Positions 25,708 through 33,839 of a stretch of DNA of 64,000 bases are shown here, in pieces (the stretch's first letter is position 1; each line of letters opens with the position of its first letter). Position numbers and translations under genes: made by a program. Origin of the DNA: Streptacidiphilus sp. P02-A3a (GTDB lineage Bacteria; Actinomycetota; Actinomycetes; Streptomycetales; Streptomycetaceae); contig NZ_CP048289.1 in the NCBI RefSeq assembly GCF_014084105.1, positions 6,333,922 through 6,397,921 on the forward strand, given 5' to 3'. The notes under the pieces were generated by a model. It saw only the letters and a program-made list of their open reading frames with translations. It ran no database searches and had not been told where the DNA came from.

Positions 25708-27432
25708 ATGAGCAGTCGTCTTGTCCTTTTGGTCAACCCCAACAAGGTGCATCCGCCGATCGCGCCCTACGCGCTCGATGTGCTCACCACCGCCCTGGAG
25801 GCCGCGGACTTCGAGGTCGAGGTACTCGACCTCACCTTCCACCGGGAGGACTGGAAGTCCTACCTCGCCGAGTACTTCGCGCTGCGCAGCCCGATGCTGG
25901 TCGGGGTCACCGTCCGCAACACGGACACCGTCTACGCCTTCGAGCAGCGCCCCTTCGTCGGCGAGCACAAGGAGATCATCACCGAGATCCGGCGGCTGAC
26001 CGACGCGCCGATCGTCGGCGGCGGCATCGGCTTCTCCAGCATGCCCTTCGCCCTGGTCGACTACTTCGGCATCGAGTACGGCGTGAAGGGGCCCGGCGAG
26101 CGGATCATCTGCGACCTGGCCGACGCGCTGTACACCGGCCGGGACACCGGCACGGTGGCGGGCCTGATCCGCAACACCGACGAGGGCGTCACCCGGGTAC
26201 CCCCGGCGGTGCTCACCACCCGGCACGGCCGCACCGTGCCGCCGCAACCGGGCGGGCAGTTCGAGCACCGGGTGTGGCAGGTGGACGGCACCGCGAGCTA
26301 CGTACGCCGCTCCGGGGCCCCGTACAAGGTCGACAACCTGCTGTACTACCAGCGCGGCGGCCTCGCCGGGATCCTCACCAAGAACGGCTGCTCCTACCGC
26401 TGCTCGCACTGCGTGGAGCCGGACGCCAAGGGCACCCGGTTCGCCCGCCGCGACGTCGCCGCCGTGGTCGACGAGATGCAGTCGCTGGCCGCCCAGGGCA
26501 TCCTCGACCAGCACACCACGGACAGCGAGTTCAACCTGTCCATCAACCACGCGAAGCAACTGCTGCGGGAGGTCGTCCGCCGCAAGCACGCCGACCCGGC
26601 GAACCCGCTGAACGAGTTGCGGCTCTGGGTCTACTGCCAACCCAGCCCGTTCGACGAGGAGTTCGCCGAACTGCTGGCCGCCGCCGGGTGCCGGGGCGTG
26701 AACGTGGGCTCCGACCACGTGCGTCCGGACATGCTGCGCGGCTGGAAGGTCTCCGAGAAGGGCACCACCTACTACGACTTCGCCGACACCGAGCGGCTGG
26801 TCCGGCTCTGCCACCAGCACGGCATGCTCACCATGGTCGAGGCGCTGTTCGGCATGCCCGGCGAGACGCCGGACAGCATGCGCGCCTGCGTCGAGGCGTT
26901 CATGGCGCTGGACGCCACGGTGACCGGCTTCTCGATGGGGCTGCGGCTGTTCCCGTACACGCCGATGGGCATCGCCATGGCCGAGCAGTGCGACTCGGTG
27001 CGCACCCTGCCCGGGCTGCGGTCCGACGGCGCCGGCGGGCCGATCGTACTGAAGCCGCTGGCCGCCTGCTCGGGGCCGGTGGAGTACGAGCGGCAGTTCA
27101 TGTTCGACGAGCAGGGCAACTTCCGCCTGGTCTGCTACTTCTCGCCGGAGCTGCTGCCGGATCCGGCGACGGCCACCGACCCGGACGAGCGGTGGAGCAG
27201 TGCGGTGGACCAGCTCTGGGATCTGATCGACCCCGCCGACTACCACCGGGTGATGCTGCCGACGCTGAGCGGCTCCAGCGAGAACGACAACAACTACGCG
27301 GACAACCCGTTCCTGACCAGCCTCAGCGGACTGGGGTACACCGGCGCCTTCTGGTCGCACTGGCGCAGCCGCGAGGAGATCCAGCGGGCGGCGGCGGACC
27401 GCGCCGGGATGGTCGGATCAACCGGCGGCTGA
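25708..27432 (+). CDS. B12-binding-domain-type radical SAM enzyme
   Basis: 574 residues. N-terminal Rossmann-like domain of the cobalamin-binding type (VGVTVRNTDTV, IVGGGIGFSSMP, YGVKGPGE), then a radical SAM barrel with the [4Fe-4S] motif C-S-Y-R-C-S-H-C at residues 228-235, and a C-terminal extension. Relatives do methylations or other radical chemistry on unactivated carbons, or ring formations. The substrate is presumably the hydrazino-acid or peptide made by the operon. Last gene of the operon; followed by a long inverted repeat. Confidence 0.85.
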   Translation: MSSRLVLLVNPNKVHPPIAPYALDVLTTALEAADFEVEVLDLTFHREDWKSYLAEYFALRSPMLVGVTVRNTDTVYAFEQRPFVGEHKEIITEIRRLTDAPIVGGGIGFSSMPFALVDYFGIEYGVKGPGERIICDLADALYTGRDTGTVAGLIRNTDEGVTRVPPAVLTTRHGRTVPPQPGGQFEHRVWQVDGTASYVRRSGAPYKVDNLLYYQRGGLAGILTKNGCSYRCSHCVEPDAKGTRFARRDVAAVVDEMQSLAAQGILDQHTTDSEFNLSINHAKQLLREVVRRKHADPANPLNELRLWVYCQPSPFDEEFAELLAAAGCRGVNVGSDHVRPDMLRGWKVSEKGTTYYDFADTERLVRLCHQHGMLTMVEALFGMPGETPDSMRACVEAFMALDATVTGFSMGLRLFPYTPMGIAMAEQCDSVRTLPGLRSDGAGGPIVLKPLAACSGPVEYERQFMFDEQGNFRLVCYFSPELLPDPATATDPDERWSSAVDQLWDLIDPADYHRVMLPTLSGSSENDNNYADNPFLTSLSGLGYTGAFWSHWRSREEIQRAAADRAGMVGSTGG

Positions 27433-27444
27433 GCCCGGTTGGCT

Positions 27445-27516
27445 GGAGGATGCCTTGCGACCTGCGCGGACGGGTTCCCCCTGACCGTCTCCGGCGGGTG
27501 CGGCAAGGCATCTTCC
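27445..27516 (+). terminator. Inverted repeat after the radical SAM gene, probable terminator
   Basis: Arms GGAGGATGCCTTGC (27445-27458) and GCAAGGCATCTTCC (27503-27516) pair with one mismatch around a 44-base GC-rich loop, 12 bases after the operon stop. It may end the 16584-27432 transcript or fold as a regulatory structure. Confidence 0.55.
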
Positions 27517-28040
27517 ATGTGCGGCCCGATTGCGGAATTACCTGCTGACACGTACATATATATCGCGGTCATGACAACTCAACAACCGTCGGTGACGTGA
27601 GCACCGCAAAGCACTGGTCGCTGCCCTCTAGCCATTTCACATACGCTTCTATTAGCCTCGGCTCAGCTCACTTCAGTTCAATTCAGGTAGCACGTATTTA
27701 TGCGCTTGAGGTCAGGAACGGGGGGTCGCCACCTGATTCAAGCGTCAACCAGCACCACGCGAAGGGGGGACACGCCGACCTGACCCGTGCGCCGGGTGTC
27801 GGCGGCAGGCACAGCGAAACCCCGGTGCCGACCTCGGTACCGCCTCACCGGAGCGGCGGCGGGCGGGGTCCCTCCAGGCGCAGATCCTCTTCGCGCAGTT
27901 CGGCGGCATCCGCTTAGGTCTGTCACCGATCTGACGCCACGTCACCAGGCCTCGTGATCGGTAGTTCTCGGTGCCCCGGCACCGGTCGAACCGCGCTACC
28001 TGAACGACCCAGCTGGAGGAACTCCTTTCTTGAGGGGCAG
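27517..28040 (+). promoter_or_regulatory. AT-richer leader region of the response regulator gene
   Basis: 524 non-coding bases, clearly lower in GC than the rest (for example ACATATATAT near 27555). It holds five tandem YTCAN pentamers at 27662-27686 (CTCAG, CTCAC, TTCAG, TTCAA, TTCAG) that could be a regulator-binding array. A GAGGGG ribosome site precedes ATG 28041. The weak open frames here lack GC3 bias and were not accepted as genes. Confidence 0.5.
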
Positions 28041-28811
28041 ATGAACCGAATTGAGAGCAGCAGCGGGTTACCGTGGCCATTGCCTTCGCACGTCGATGTG
28101 CGGCGGGACGTCAGAGGCCATCGGCCCAACGACGAACTCACCTCCGGGCGCACTGCCACCGCTCCGCTCACCGTCCTGCTTGCCGACGCCCAACCCGCGA
28201 TTCGCCACGGCGTGCGTTCAATGCTCGAACACTTCGGTGACATATCGGTTGTCGGTGAAGCATCAACAACTGGCGAGGTGCTCACCGAGACATCCCGCTA
28301 CCGCCCCGATGTGCTGGTGCTCGATCCGCTGATGGACGGCGCGGCCGGTATGCAGGTGATCGTGCAGGTCCTGCGCCTGATCCCGGCCACCGGCGTGCTG
28401 GTCTTCAGCTCGGACGACGACGACAAGGCGATCACCTCGGCGTTCCACGCCGGGGCCCGGGGATACCTGATCAAGAAGGCGGGTGCGGACCAGATCCTGC
28501 GCGGCATCCAGGCCGTGGCCGCCGGTGAGGGGATCGTGGACCGGTCGATCGCCGGTCGGCTCAGCGACCTGATCCGCCCCGCGACCACGCCCGACTACTA
28601 CCCGTTCCCGCAACTCACGGACCGGGAGCGGGAGGTGATCGAACGCATCGCCGCGGGCAAGTCCAACAGCGCCATCGCCCGGGAGCTCGCGCTCGCGTCC
28701 AAGACCATCAGCAACCGCATCTCGACCATCTTCGGCAAACTCGGGGTGGCCGATCGCGCGCAGGCGATCGTGCTGGCCCGCGACGCGGGCCTGGGCAGCG
28801 GTCAGGGCTGA
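28041..28811 (+). CDS. NarL/FixJ-type response regulator, likely cluster-situated activator
   Basis: 256 residues. Receiver domain from about residue 40 (LTVLLADAQPAIRHGVRSML, phospho-acceptor Asp in VLVLDPLMDG, GYLIKKAG) and a LuxR-type HTH at the C-terminus (LTDREREVIERIAAGKSNSA). Only one of the usual two acidic residues after the first strand remains, and no histidine kinase is encoded nearby, so it may be an atypical or orphan regulator. It lies between the two units that share the 45-bp promoter element and is the best candidate to bind it. Confidence 0.85.
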   Translation: MNRIESSSGLPWPLPSHVDVRRDVRGHRPNDELTSGRTATAPLTVLLADAQPAIRHGVRSMLEHFGDISVVGEASTTGEVLTETSRYRPDVLVLDPLMDGAAGMQVIVQVLRLIPATGVLVFSSDDDDKAITSAFHAGARGYLIKKAGADQILRGIQAVAAGEGIVDRSIAGRLSDLIRPATTPDYYPFPQLTDREREVIERIAAGKSNSAIARELALASKTISNRISTIFGKLGVADRAQAIVLARDAGLGSGQG

Positions 28812-28868
28812 GCCCCCCGACCGCGGCCCAGGGGGTTCCTGCGGCCCGAACGCAGATTCCCTGCCGGA

Positions 28869-28913
28869 CGGGAAGAGTTCCCCTGTCGACGGGGTGCGGC
28901 CCGCTCCTAGCCT
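28869..28913 (+). promoter_or_regulatory. Cluster promoter element, copy 2
   Basis: Gap-free partner of 16416-16460: blocks CGGGAA, CCCCT, CGAC, GGG, CGGC and CCTAGCCT at the same spacing. The element ends 51 bases before the TTG start of the cupin gene, so it should drive the cupin operon together with the N-hydroxylase operon. Confidence 0.65.
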
Positions 28914-28964
28914 GATGGCTGTCGCACGGCCGCCCAAACGAAGGACGTCGATCGGAGTGGGACG

Positions 28965-29363
28965 TTGACCGACCAACTGCCTCCTGGCGTGACCATTCGC
29001 GCGCAGGAGTCCGAGGACCTGACCCGGGCCCACGGCCTGGACATGAAACTGCTGCACCCGTGGCCCGGAGTGGACACGCCGTTCCGCGGCGCCTGGTGCG
29101 TACTGCGCCCCGGTGACGTCTCCGAGGGCCACGCCCACCGCGAGCGGGAGATCTTCATCGCCATGTCCGGCCGCGCCGAGGTGGTCACCGCCGACCGGCG
29201 CCAGCTCCTCACCGCCGGGGACCTGGCGACCATCGGGCCCGACGTGGAGCACAGCGTCGTCAACCCGTACGACGAGGACTTCGCCTACTACGCCATCTGG
29301 TGGGACCGGGCGATGGCGGCCGAGTTCCTCGGCCCGGAGTCCGGGACGGAGCGGAGCGCGTGA
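28965..29363 (+). CDS. Cupin protein, probable separate metal subunit of hydrazine synthesis
   Basis: 132 residues, single cupin domain. The first cupin motif is complete (GDVSEGHAHREREIFIAMSG: HxH, then E after three residues, then G after six), the second reads GDLATIGPDVEHSVVN and gives the last His ligand. In s56-p1/formycin-type enzymes such a cupin is fused to the MetRS-like domain and forms the N-N bond; here it is free. TTG start, with GGAG seven bases ahead. GTGA overlap with the next gene. Other roles for a small cupin cannot be excluded. Confidence 0.82.
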   Translation: MTDQLPPGVTIRAQESEDLTRAHGLDMKLLHPWPGVDTPFRGAWCVLRPGDVSEGHAHREREIFIAMSGRAEVVTADRRQLLTAGDLATIGPDVEHSVVNPYDEDFAYYAIWWDRAMAAEFLGPESGTERSA

Positions 29364-29689
29364 TCGACTACAACGGGCGCAGGTTCCGCAAGCCGGACGG
29401 CGACCTGGCCACCGTCGCCGTCTACCACCAGCAGGACGACCTCGTCTGGGGCGAGGTCGCCGGGGGCCCGGTGCGGCGCGGCTGGACCGCCGGTACCCGG
29501 CAGCCGGACGGCACCCTGGCCATGGGCTACACCATCGTCTTCGTCTCCGGCGAGGTGGTCTGCGGGCACACGGTGAACACCCCCGAGCTGACCGCCGACG
29601 GCCGGGTGCGGCTGCACGAGGTCTGGGAGCGCTACGGCCCGCACGCGGCGACCGGGACCTCCTGCATCGAAGAGGACGTGACCCGGTGA
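29360..29689 (+). CDS. Small beta-barrel-like protein (often misannotated as N-acetylglutamate synthase)
   Basis: 109 residues, beginning IDYNGRRFRKPDG and containing RRGWTAGTRQPDGTLAMGYT, VNTPELTADGRVRLHEVWER. This pattern is that of a small family labelled n-acetylglutamate synthase in databases without evidence; it looks like an all-beta calycin-like fold and has no acetyltransferase motif. Function unknown. The GTG at 29360 overlaps the cupin stop and its own stop overlaps the GTG of the flavoprotein gene, so it is firmly in the operon. Confidence 0.75.
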   Translation: MIDYNGRRFRKPDGDLATVAVYHQQDDLVWGEVAGGPVRRGWTAGTRQPDGTLAMGYTIVFVSGEVVCGHTVNTPELTADGRVRLHEVWERYGPHAATGTSCIEEDVTR

Positions 29690-31077
29690 CGCCCGATCCG
29701 CGGCGGCCGGTCTCCGAGGCCGACTGGAGCCGGCTGGAGCGGAGCGTCACCGGCCGGGTGCTGCGCCCCGGCGAGGCCGGGTTCCAGTCGTCCAGCGCCC
29801 CCTACAACCGGCGGTTCACCCGGACCGCGCCCGCCCGGGTACTGGCCGCGGCCGACGTCGCCGACGTCCGCCGCGCCGTCGACTGGGCGCGCGGGACCGG
29901 CACCCCGATCGTCCCGCGCGGCGGGGGGCACAGCTACGCCGGGTTCTCCGTCAACACCGGCCTGGTGGTCGACCTCAGGGCGCTCGGCACGGTGACCGCC
30001 GACGGCTCCACCGGGCTGGTCACGGCGGCCGGCGGCGCGCTGATGGCCGACGTGTACGCCGCGATCGAGCCGCACGACATCGCCTTCGCGCTCGGCAACG
30101 GCGCGTCCGTGGGCATCGCCGGGCTGGCCCTCGGCGGCGGCTCCGCCGCCACCTCCCGCAAGCTCGGGCTGACCGCCGACGCCCTGGTCAGCACGACCCT
30201 GGTGACCGCCGACGGGCAACTGCTGACCTGCGACGAGCAGCGGAACCCGGACCTGTTCTGGGCCTGCCGCGGGGGTGGCGGCGGCAACTTCGGCATCAAC
30301 ACCTCGTTCACCTTCCAGGCCTCCGCGGTCCCGGACGTCTCCACCTGCCTGCTGCTGTGGGAGGGGGCGCACGCGGCCAAGGTCTTCGCGGTGCTCCAGG
30401 AGATCATGCGGGACGCCCCGGACGAGGTGTCGCTCCGGCTCGGCGTCAACGCCGCCGAGGGCTCCGGGACGACCGTGTCGGCCATCGGCCTGCACCTGGG
30501 ACCGGCCCGCGAACTGCGCGAACTCCTGGACCCGGTGCTGTCGTTGGCCCGCCCGTTCCGCGAGGACATCGCCGACCGCAGCTTCTGGCAGGCCAAGGAC
30601 TACCTGCTGCACGAGACCTCGGGCGGCGCGTTCGCGGTGAAGACCGGGTTCGCCACCGAACCGCTGCCGCCCGAGGCCGTGGCCGCCGCCCTCGACCTGC
30701 TGGAACGCCGCCCCGGCGGCGCCAATCCGGACGGTTGCGGCCTGGCCCTGTTCGGCTGGGGCGGCGCGATCAACCGGGTCGCCCCGACGGCCACCGCGTT
30801 CGCCCACCGCAGTGCCAACTACCTGGTCAGCCTGGACACTTCCTGGGGGGAGCAGGACAGCCCGGCCACCGTCGAGGCCAACCTCCGCTGGCTGGCCGAA
30901 CTGCGGCGGACGGTGGCCCCGCACCTGGACGAGGGGTCCTACCTGAACTTCACCGACCCCGACCTGGCCGACTGGCGCACCGCGTACTACGGCGCCAACT
31001 ACCCGCGGCTGCTGGAGATCAAGCGGCGGGTGGACCCGGAAGGGCTCTTCACCTTCGCCCAGGGCATCGGCTCCTGA
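29686..31077 (+). CDS. FAD-linked oxidase, berberine-bridge-enzyme-like
   Basis: 463 residues, PCMH/VAO fold with BBE C-terminus (YYGANYPRLLEIKRRVDPEGLF). His82 in PRGGGHSYAG is the usual site of covalent FAD attachment. The cysteine that gives the second flavin link in bicovalent members seems absent (GNGASVGIAG in that place), so a single link is expected. It oxidises an alcohol, amine or C-H bond with O2 as acceptor. GTG overlap with the preceding gene; a late tailoring oxidation of the cluster product is plausible. Confidence 0.88.
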   Translation: MTPDPRRPVSEADWSRLERSVTGRVLRPGEAGFQSSSAPYNRRFTRTAPARVLAAADVADVRRAVDWARGTGTPIVPRGGGHSYAGFSVNTGLVVDLRALGTVTADGSTGLVTAAGGALMADVYAAIEPHDIAFALGNGASVGIAGLALGGGSAATSRKLGLTADALVSTTLVTADGQLLTCDEQRNPDLFWACRGGGGGNFGINTSFTFQASAVPDVSTCLLLWEGAHAAKVFAVLQEIMRDAPDEVSLRLGVNAAEGSGTTVSAIGLHLGPARELRELLDPVLSLARPFREDIADRSFWQAKDYLLHETSGGAFAVKTGFATEPLPPEAVAAALDLLERRPGGANPDGCGLALFGWGGAINRVAPTATAFAHRSANYLVSLDTSWGEQDSPATVEANLRWLAELRRTVAPHLDEGSYLNFTDPDLADWRTAYYGANYPRLLEIKRRVDPEGLFTFAQGIGS

Positions 31078-31115
31078 ACCCCGACACCGGCACCGACTCG
31101 GAAGGAACCCCCACC

Positions 31116-31940
31116 GTGTCCTCGGACAACACCCGTACGGCCCGCCCACGCCACTACCTGATGTGCCGTCCGACGCACTTCACCGTGGACTACTCCATCA
31201 ACCCGTGGATGGATCCGGCCAAGCCGACGGACACCGACAACGCCATCGCCCAGTGGGAGCAGTTGCACGCGCTGTTCCAGCGGCTCGGCCACACCGTCGA
31301 GGTGATCGAACCGGTCGCGGGCCTGCCGGACATGGTGTTCGCCGCCAACGGCGCGACCGTGGTGGACGGCAGGGCGCTGGTCGCCCGGTTCCGCCACCGG
31401 CAGCGCCAGGACGAGGCCCCCGCCTACCTCGCGTGGTTCCGGGAGCGGGGCTACCCGGTGGTGCGGCAGGCCGAGTTCACCAACGAGGGCGAGGGCGACT
31501 ACCTGGTCGTCGGTGAGCGCATCCTGGCCGGGACCGGCTTCCGCACCGACCGCCGGGCGCACGCCGAGGCGGAGCGGGTGCTCGGCCGTCCGGTGGTCAC
31601 CCTGGAGCTGGTGGACCCGCGCTACTACCACCTGGACACCGCGCTCGCCGTGCTCAGCGAGACCGAGATCATGTACTACCCCGGCGCCTTCTCGGCCGAG
31701 AGCCGCGCCACGCTCCAGCGGCTCTACCCGCGGGCCGTCCTGGCCACCCCCGAGGACGCCGCCGTCTTCGGCATGAACGCCGTCTCCGACGGCCGCCGGG
31801 TGGTCCTGCCGGAGGCGGCCGTCGCCCTCGCCGAGCGGCTGCGCGAGCGGGGCTTCGAGCCGATCGGCATCGACATCACCGAACTGCTCAAGGCCGGTGG
31901 CAGCGTCAAGTGCTGCACGCTGGAACTACGCCCCGCGTGA
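31116..31940 (+). CDS. Dimethylargininase (DDAH)/arginine-deiminase-fold amidinohydrolase
   Basis: 274 residues. Guanidine-modifying enzyme fold: PDMVFAANGA near the N-terminus, catalytic His in YYHLDTALAVL and the nucleophilic Cys in VKCCTLEL at residues 266-267. Hydrolyses a guanidine of (methyl)arginine to citrulline and an amine. GTG start with GGAAGGA. It is 38 bases after the BBE-like gene and probably the last gene of the cupin operon, but close relatives also occur as ordinary metabolic genes. Its end overlaps the convergent regulator by 35 bases. Confidence 0.85.
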   Translation: MSSDNTRTARPRHYLMCRPTHFTVDYSINPWMDPAKPTDTDNAIAQWEQLHALFQRLGHTVEVIEPVAGLPDMVFAANGATVVDGRALVARFRHRQRQDEAPAYLAWFRERGYPVVRQAEFTNEGEGDYLVVGERILAGTGFRTDRRAHAEAERVLGRPVVTLELVDPRYYHLDTALAVLSETEIMYYPGAFSAESRATLQRLYPRAVLATPEDAAVFGMNAVSDGRRVVLPEAAVALAERLRERGFEPIGIDITELLKAGGSVKCCTLELRPA

Positions 31941-33009
31941 GTTCCGGTCCGGGCCGGTCGACGGAGTGCCGGAACCGGGACCGGTACTCCGTCGGCGTGG
32001 TGTTGAGCGTGCGGCGGAACGCCCGGACCAGGGTGTCGACCGTGCCGAAGCCGCAGGTCGAGGCGATGCGTTCGAGGGAGTCCGCGGTGGATTCGAGCCG
32101 GTTGCGGGCCATCTCGACCCGCGCGGCCTCGATGTAGGCCGCCGGGGTCGTCCCGAGCTCCGTCCGGAAGATCCGGGTCAGCTGCCGCTCGCCGATGTGG
32201 GCGTACCGGGCGAGGTCGGCGATGGTGAGCCGCCCGGCCAGGTTCCGGGTGATGTGGTGCCGCAGGTCGTCCATCCGCCTGGTGGTCGAGGTGGTCTCGA
32301 TCGGGACGCTGAACTGGCTCTGGCCGCTGGGGCGCTTCAGGTACATCACCAGCTGGCGGGCGACGGCCATGGCGGCGGCCTCGCCGAAGTCCTCGGCGAC
32401 CAGGGCCAGCGACAGGTCGAGGCAGGCGGTGATGCCCGCGCCGGTCCACACGTCGCCCTCGCGGATGAAGATCGGATCGGCGTCGACCGCCACCGCCGGG
32501 AAGTCCGCCGCGAGTTGCCCCGCGGTCGACCAGTGCGTGGTGGCCCGCTTGCCGTCCAACAGCCCGGCGGCGGCCAGCAGATGCGCGCCCACGCAGACCG
32601 ACGCGGTACGCCTGGCCCGACCGGCGAGCACCCGCACCCAGGCGACCACGGCCGGGTCGGTGCGGGCGTGGACCCGGTGCTGCTCGTCGGTGTCGACCGC
32701 GCCGGGGACCACCAGCGTGTCGATGCTCCGCCCGGCGACCGCCTGGAAGGTGGCGTCCGGCAGGATCCGGACCCCGGCCGAGGTGGTGACCGGCTCCGTG
32801 CTCTCGGCGGCGAGGACCACCTGGTAGCCGGTCTCCTGGCGCATCTCGCGCTGTAGCAGCGCGAACACCTCCGGCGGCCCGGTCACGTCGATCAGGTCGA
32901 CCCCGTCGAACAGCATGATGACGATGAGCCGCCGGAGGGCGTTCACCTGGGCTTCATCCATCTGCGGCGCCGCTCCCCCGGATGTCCGTATCTGCGGGTC
33001 GTATGACAT
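31906..33009 (-). CDS. GlxA-type AraC-family regulator (DJ-1/PfpI domain plus AraC HTH)
   Basis: 367 residues from ATG 33009 (a GTG at 33018 is the alternative but has no spaced ribosome site). An amidase-like DJ-1/PfpI domain with the nucleophile-elbow Cys in SVCVGAHLLAAAG fills the first two thirds; the last 100 residues are two AraC HTHs (LTIADLARYAHIGERQLTRIF, IASTCGFGTVDTLVRAFRR). It is divergent from the isochorismatase-like gene and probably controls it. Confidence 0.88.
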   Translation of the reverse strand: MSYDPQIRTSGGAAPQMDEAQVNALRRLIVIMLFDGVDLIDVTGPPEVFALLQREMRQETGYQVVLAAESTEPVTTSAGVRILPDATFQAVAGRSIDTLVVPGAVDTDEQHRVHARTDPAVVAWVRVLAGRARRTASVCVGAHLLAAAGLLDGKRATTHWSTAGQLAADFPAVAVDADPIFIREGDVWTGAGITACLDLSLALVAEDFGEAAAMAVARQLVMYLKRPSGQSQFSVPIETTSTTRRMDDLRHHITRNLAGRLTIADLARYAHIGERQLTRIFRTELGTTPAAYIEAARVEMARNRLESTADSLERIASTCGFGTVDTLVRAFRRTLNTTPTEYRSRFRHSVDRPGPELTRGVVPACST

Positions 33010-33037
33010 TGCCGTCACCCCCGCAGGATCCTAGCGT
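33009..33037 (+). promoter_or_regulatory. Promoter of the isochorismatase-like gene
   Basis: TTGCCG (33009-33014), 17-base spacer and TAGCGT (33032-33037) form a HrdB-type promoter about 97 bases before the ATG at 33134, inside the divergent region shared with the GlxA-type regulator. Confidence 0.45.
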
Positions 33038-33133
33038 GAGTCCCGGCCGCTGTGAGCTGGCCCGATTCCCAGGAATCACCCCCGAGTACCCGGACCATCC
33101 CGCACCTCCCGCACCTCCCGAGAAGGGGCAGCC

Positions 33134-33724
33134 ATGCCTTCCACCACCCTGCGCGAACTCAACGGCTTCGACCAGACCCCGGCGTCCCCGGCGACCGCCA
33201 CGCTGATCCTGATCGACTATCAGAACACCTACACCCAGGGCGTGATGGAGCTGGAAGGCTGGAACGCCGCGCTGGACGCCGCGGCGGACCTGCTGGCCCG
33301 GTCCCGGGCCGCCGGGGCGAAGGTGATCCACGTGATCAATGACGGCGGCGAGGGCACCCCGTACGACATCCGCGCCGAGATCGGCCGGATCCACCCCCGG
33401 GTCGCCCCGGCCGACGGCGAGCCGGTGGTGGTGAAGCAGGTCCCCAACGCCTTCCTCGACACCGACCTGGGCGACCTGGTCGACGGCGCCGGTGCCAAGG
33501 ACGTCATCATCGCCGGATTCATGACCCACATGTGCGTCGCGTTCACCGCCCAGGGCGCGTTCCTGCGCGGCAACCGGCCCACCGTCGTCGCCGACGCCTC
33601 GGCCACCCGCTCGCTGCGGACGGCGGTGGCCGAGGTGTCCGCCGAGCAGGTCCACCACAGCGCGCTGGCGACCATCGAGGACCTGTACGGCGTCGTCGTA
33701 CCGTCGGCCGTGGCCCTCGGCTGA
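33134..33724 (+). CDS. Isochorismatase-family cysteine hydrolase
   Basis: 196 residues. The triad is visible: Asp in LILIDYQNTYT, Lys in VVVKQVPNAF and Cys in ITAGFMTHMCV-type FMTHMCVAFTAQ. Members hydrolyse amides or vinyl ethers (nicotinamidase, isochorismatase, ureidoacrylate hydrolase); the substrate is not apparent. AGAAGGGG precedes the ATG. The divergent GlxA-type regulator and the strong downstream hairpin make it an independent unit. Confidence 0.88.
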   Translation: MPSTTLRELNGFDQTPASPATATLILIDYQNTYTQGVMELEGWNAALDAAADLLARSRAAGAKVIHVINDGGEGTPYDIRAEIGRIHPRVAPADGEPVVVKQVPNAFLDTDLGDLVDGAGAKDVIIAGFMTHMCVAFTAQGAFLRGNRPTVVADASATRSLRTAVAEVSAEQVHHSALATIEDLYGVVVPSAVALG

Positions 33725-33736
33725 GTCCGCCGGGCC

Positions 33737-33786
33737 CCGCCGCGGCGGACGCCACGCTCCCAGAGGCGTGGTGTCCGCCGCGGCGG
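33737..33786 (+). terminator. Strong terminator hairpin
   Basis: 21-bp arms (33737-33757 and 33766-33786) with one mismatch and an 8-base loop, beginning 13 bases after the isochorismatase-like stop. It separates that gene from the Tat-exported protein gene. Confidence 0.8.
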
Positions 33787-33839
33787 AACGAACTCCCGAC
33801 CGCAACCCGCAGCATCATTCCCAAGGGGGGAATACCGAA

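Noticed and set aside
27597-27917. 106-residue frame between radical SAM and response regulator genes
   Set aside because: No GC3 bias, no ribosome site, lies in AT-richer leader DNA.
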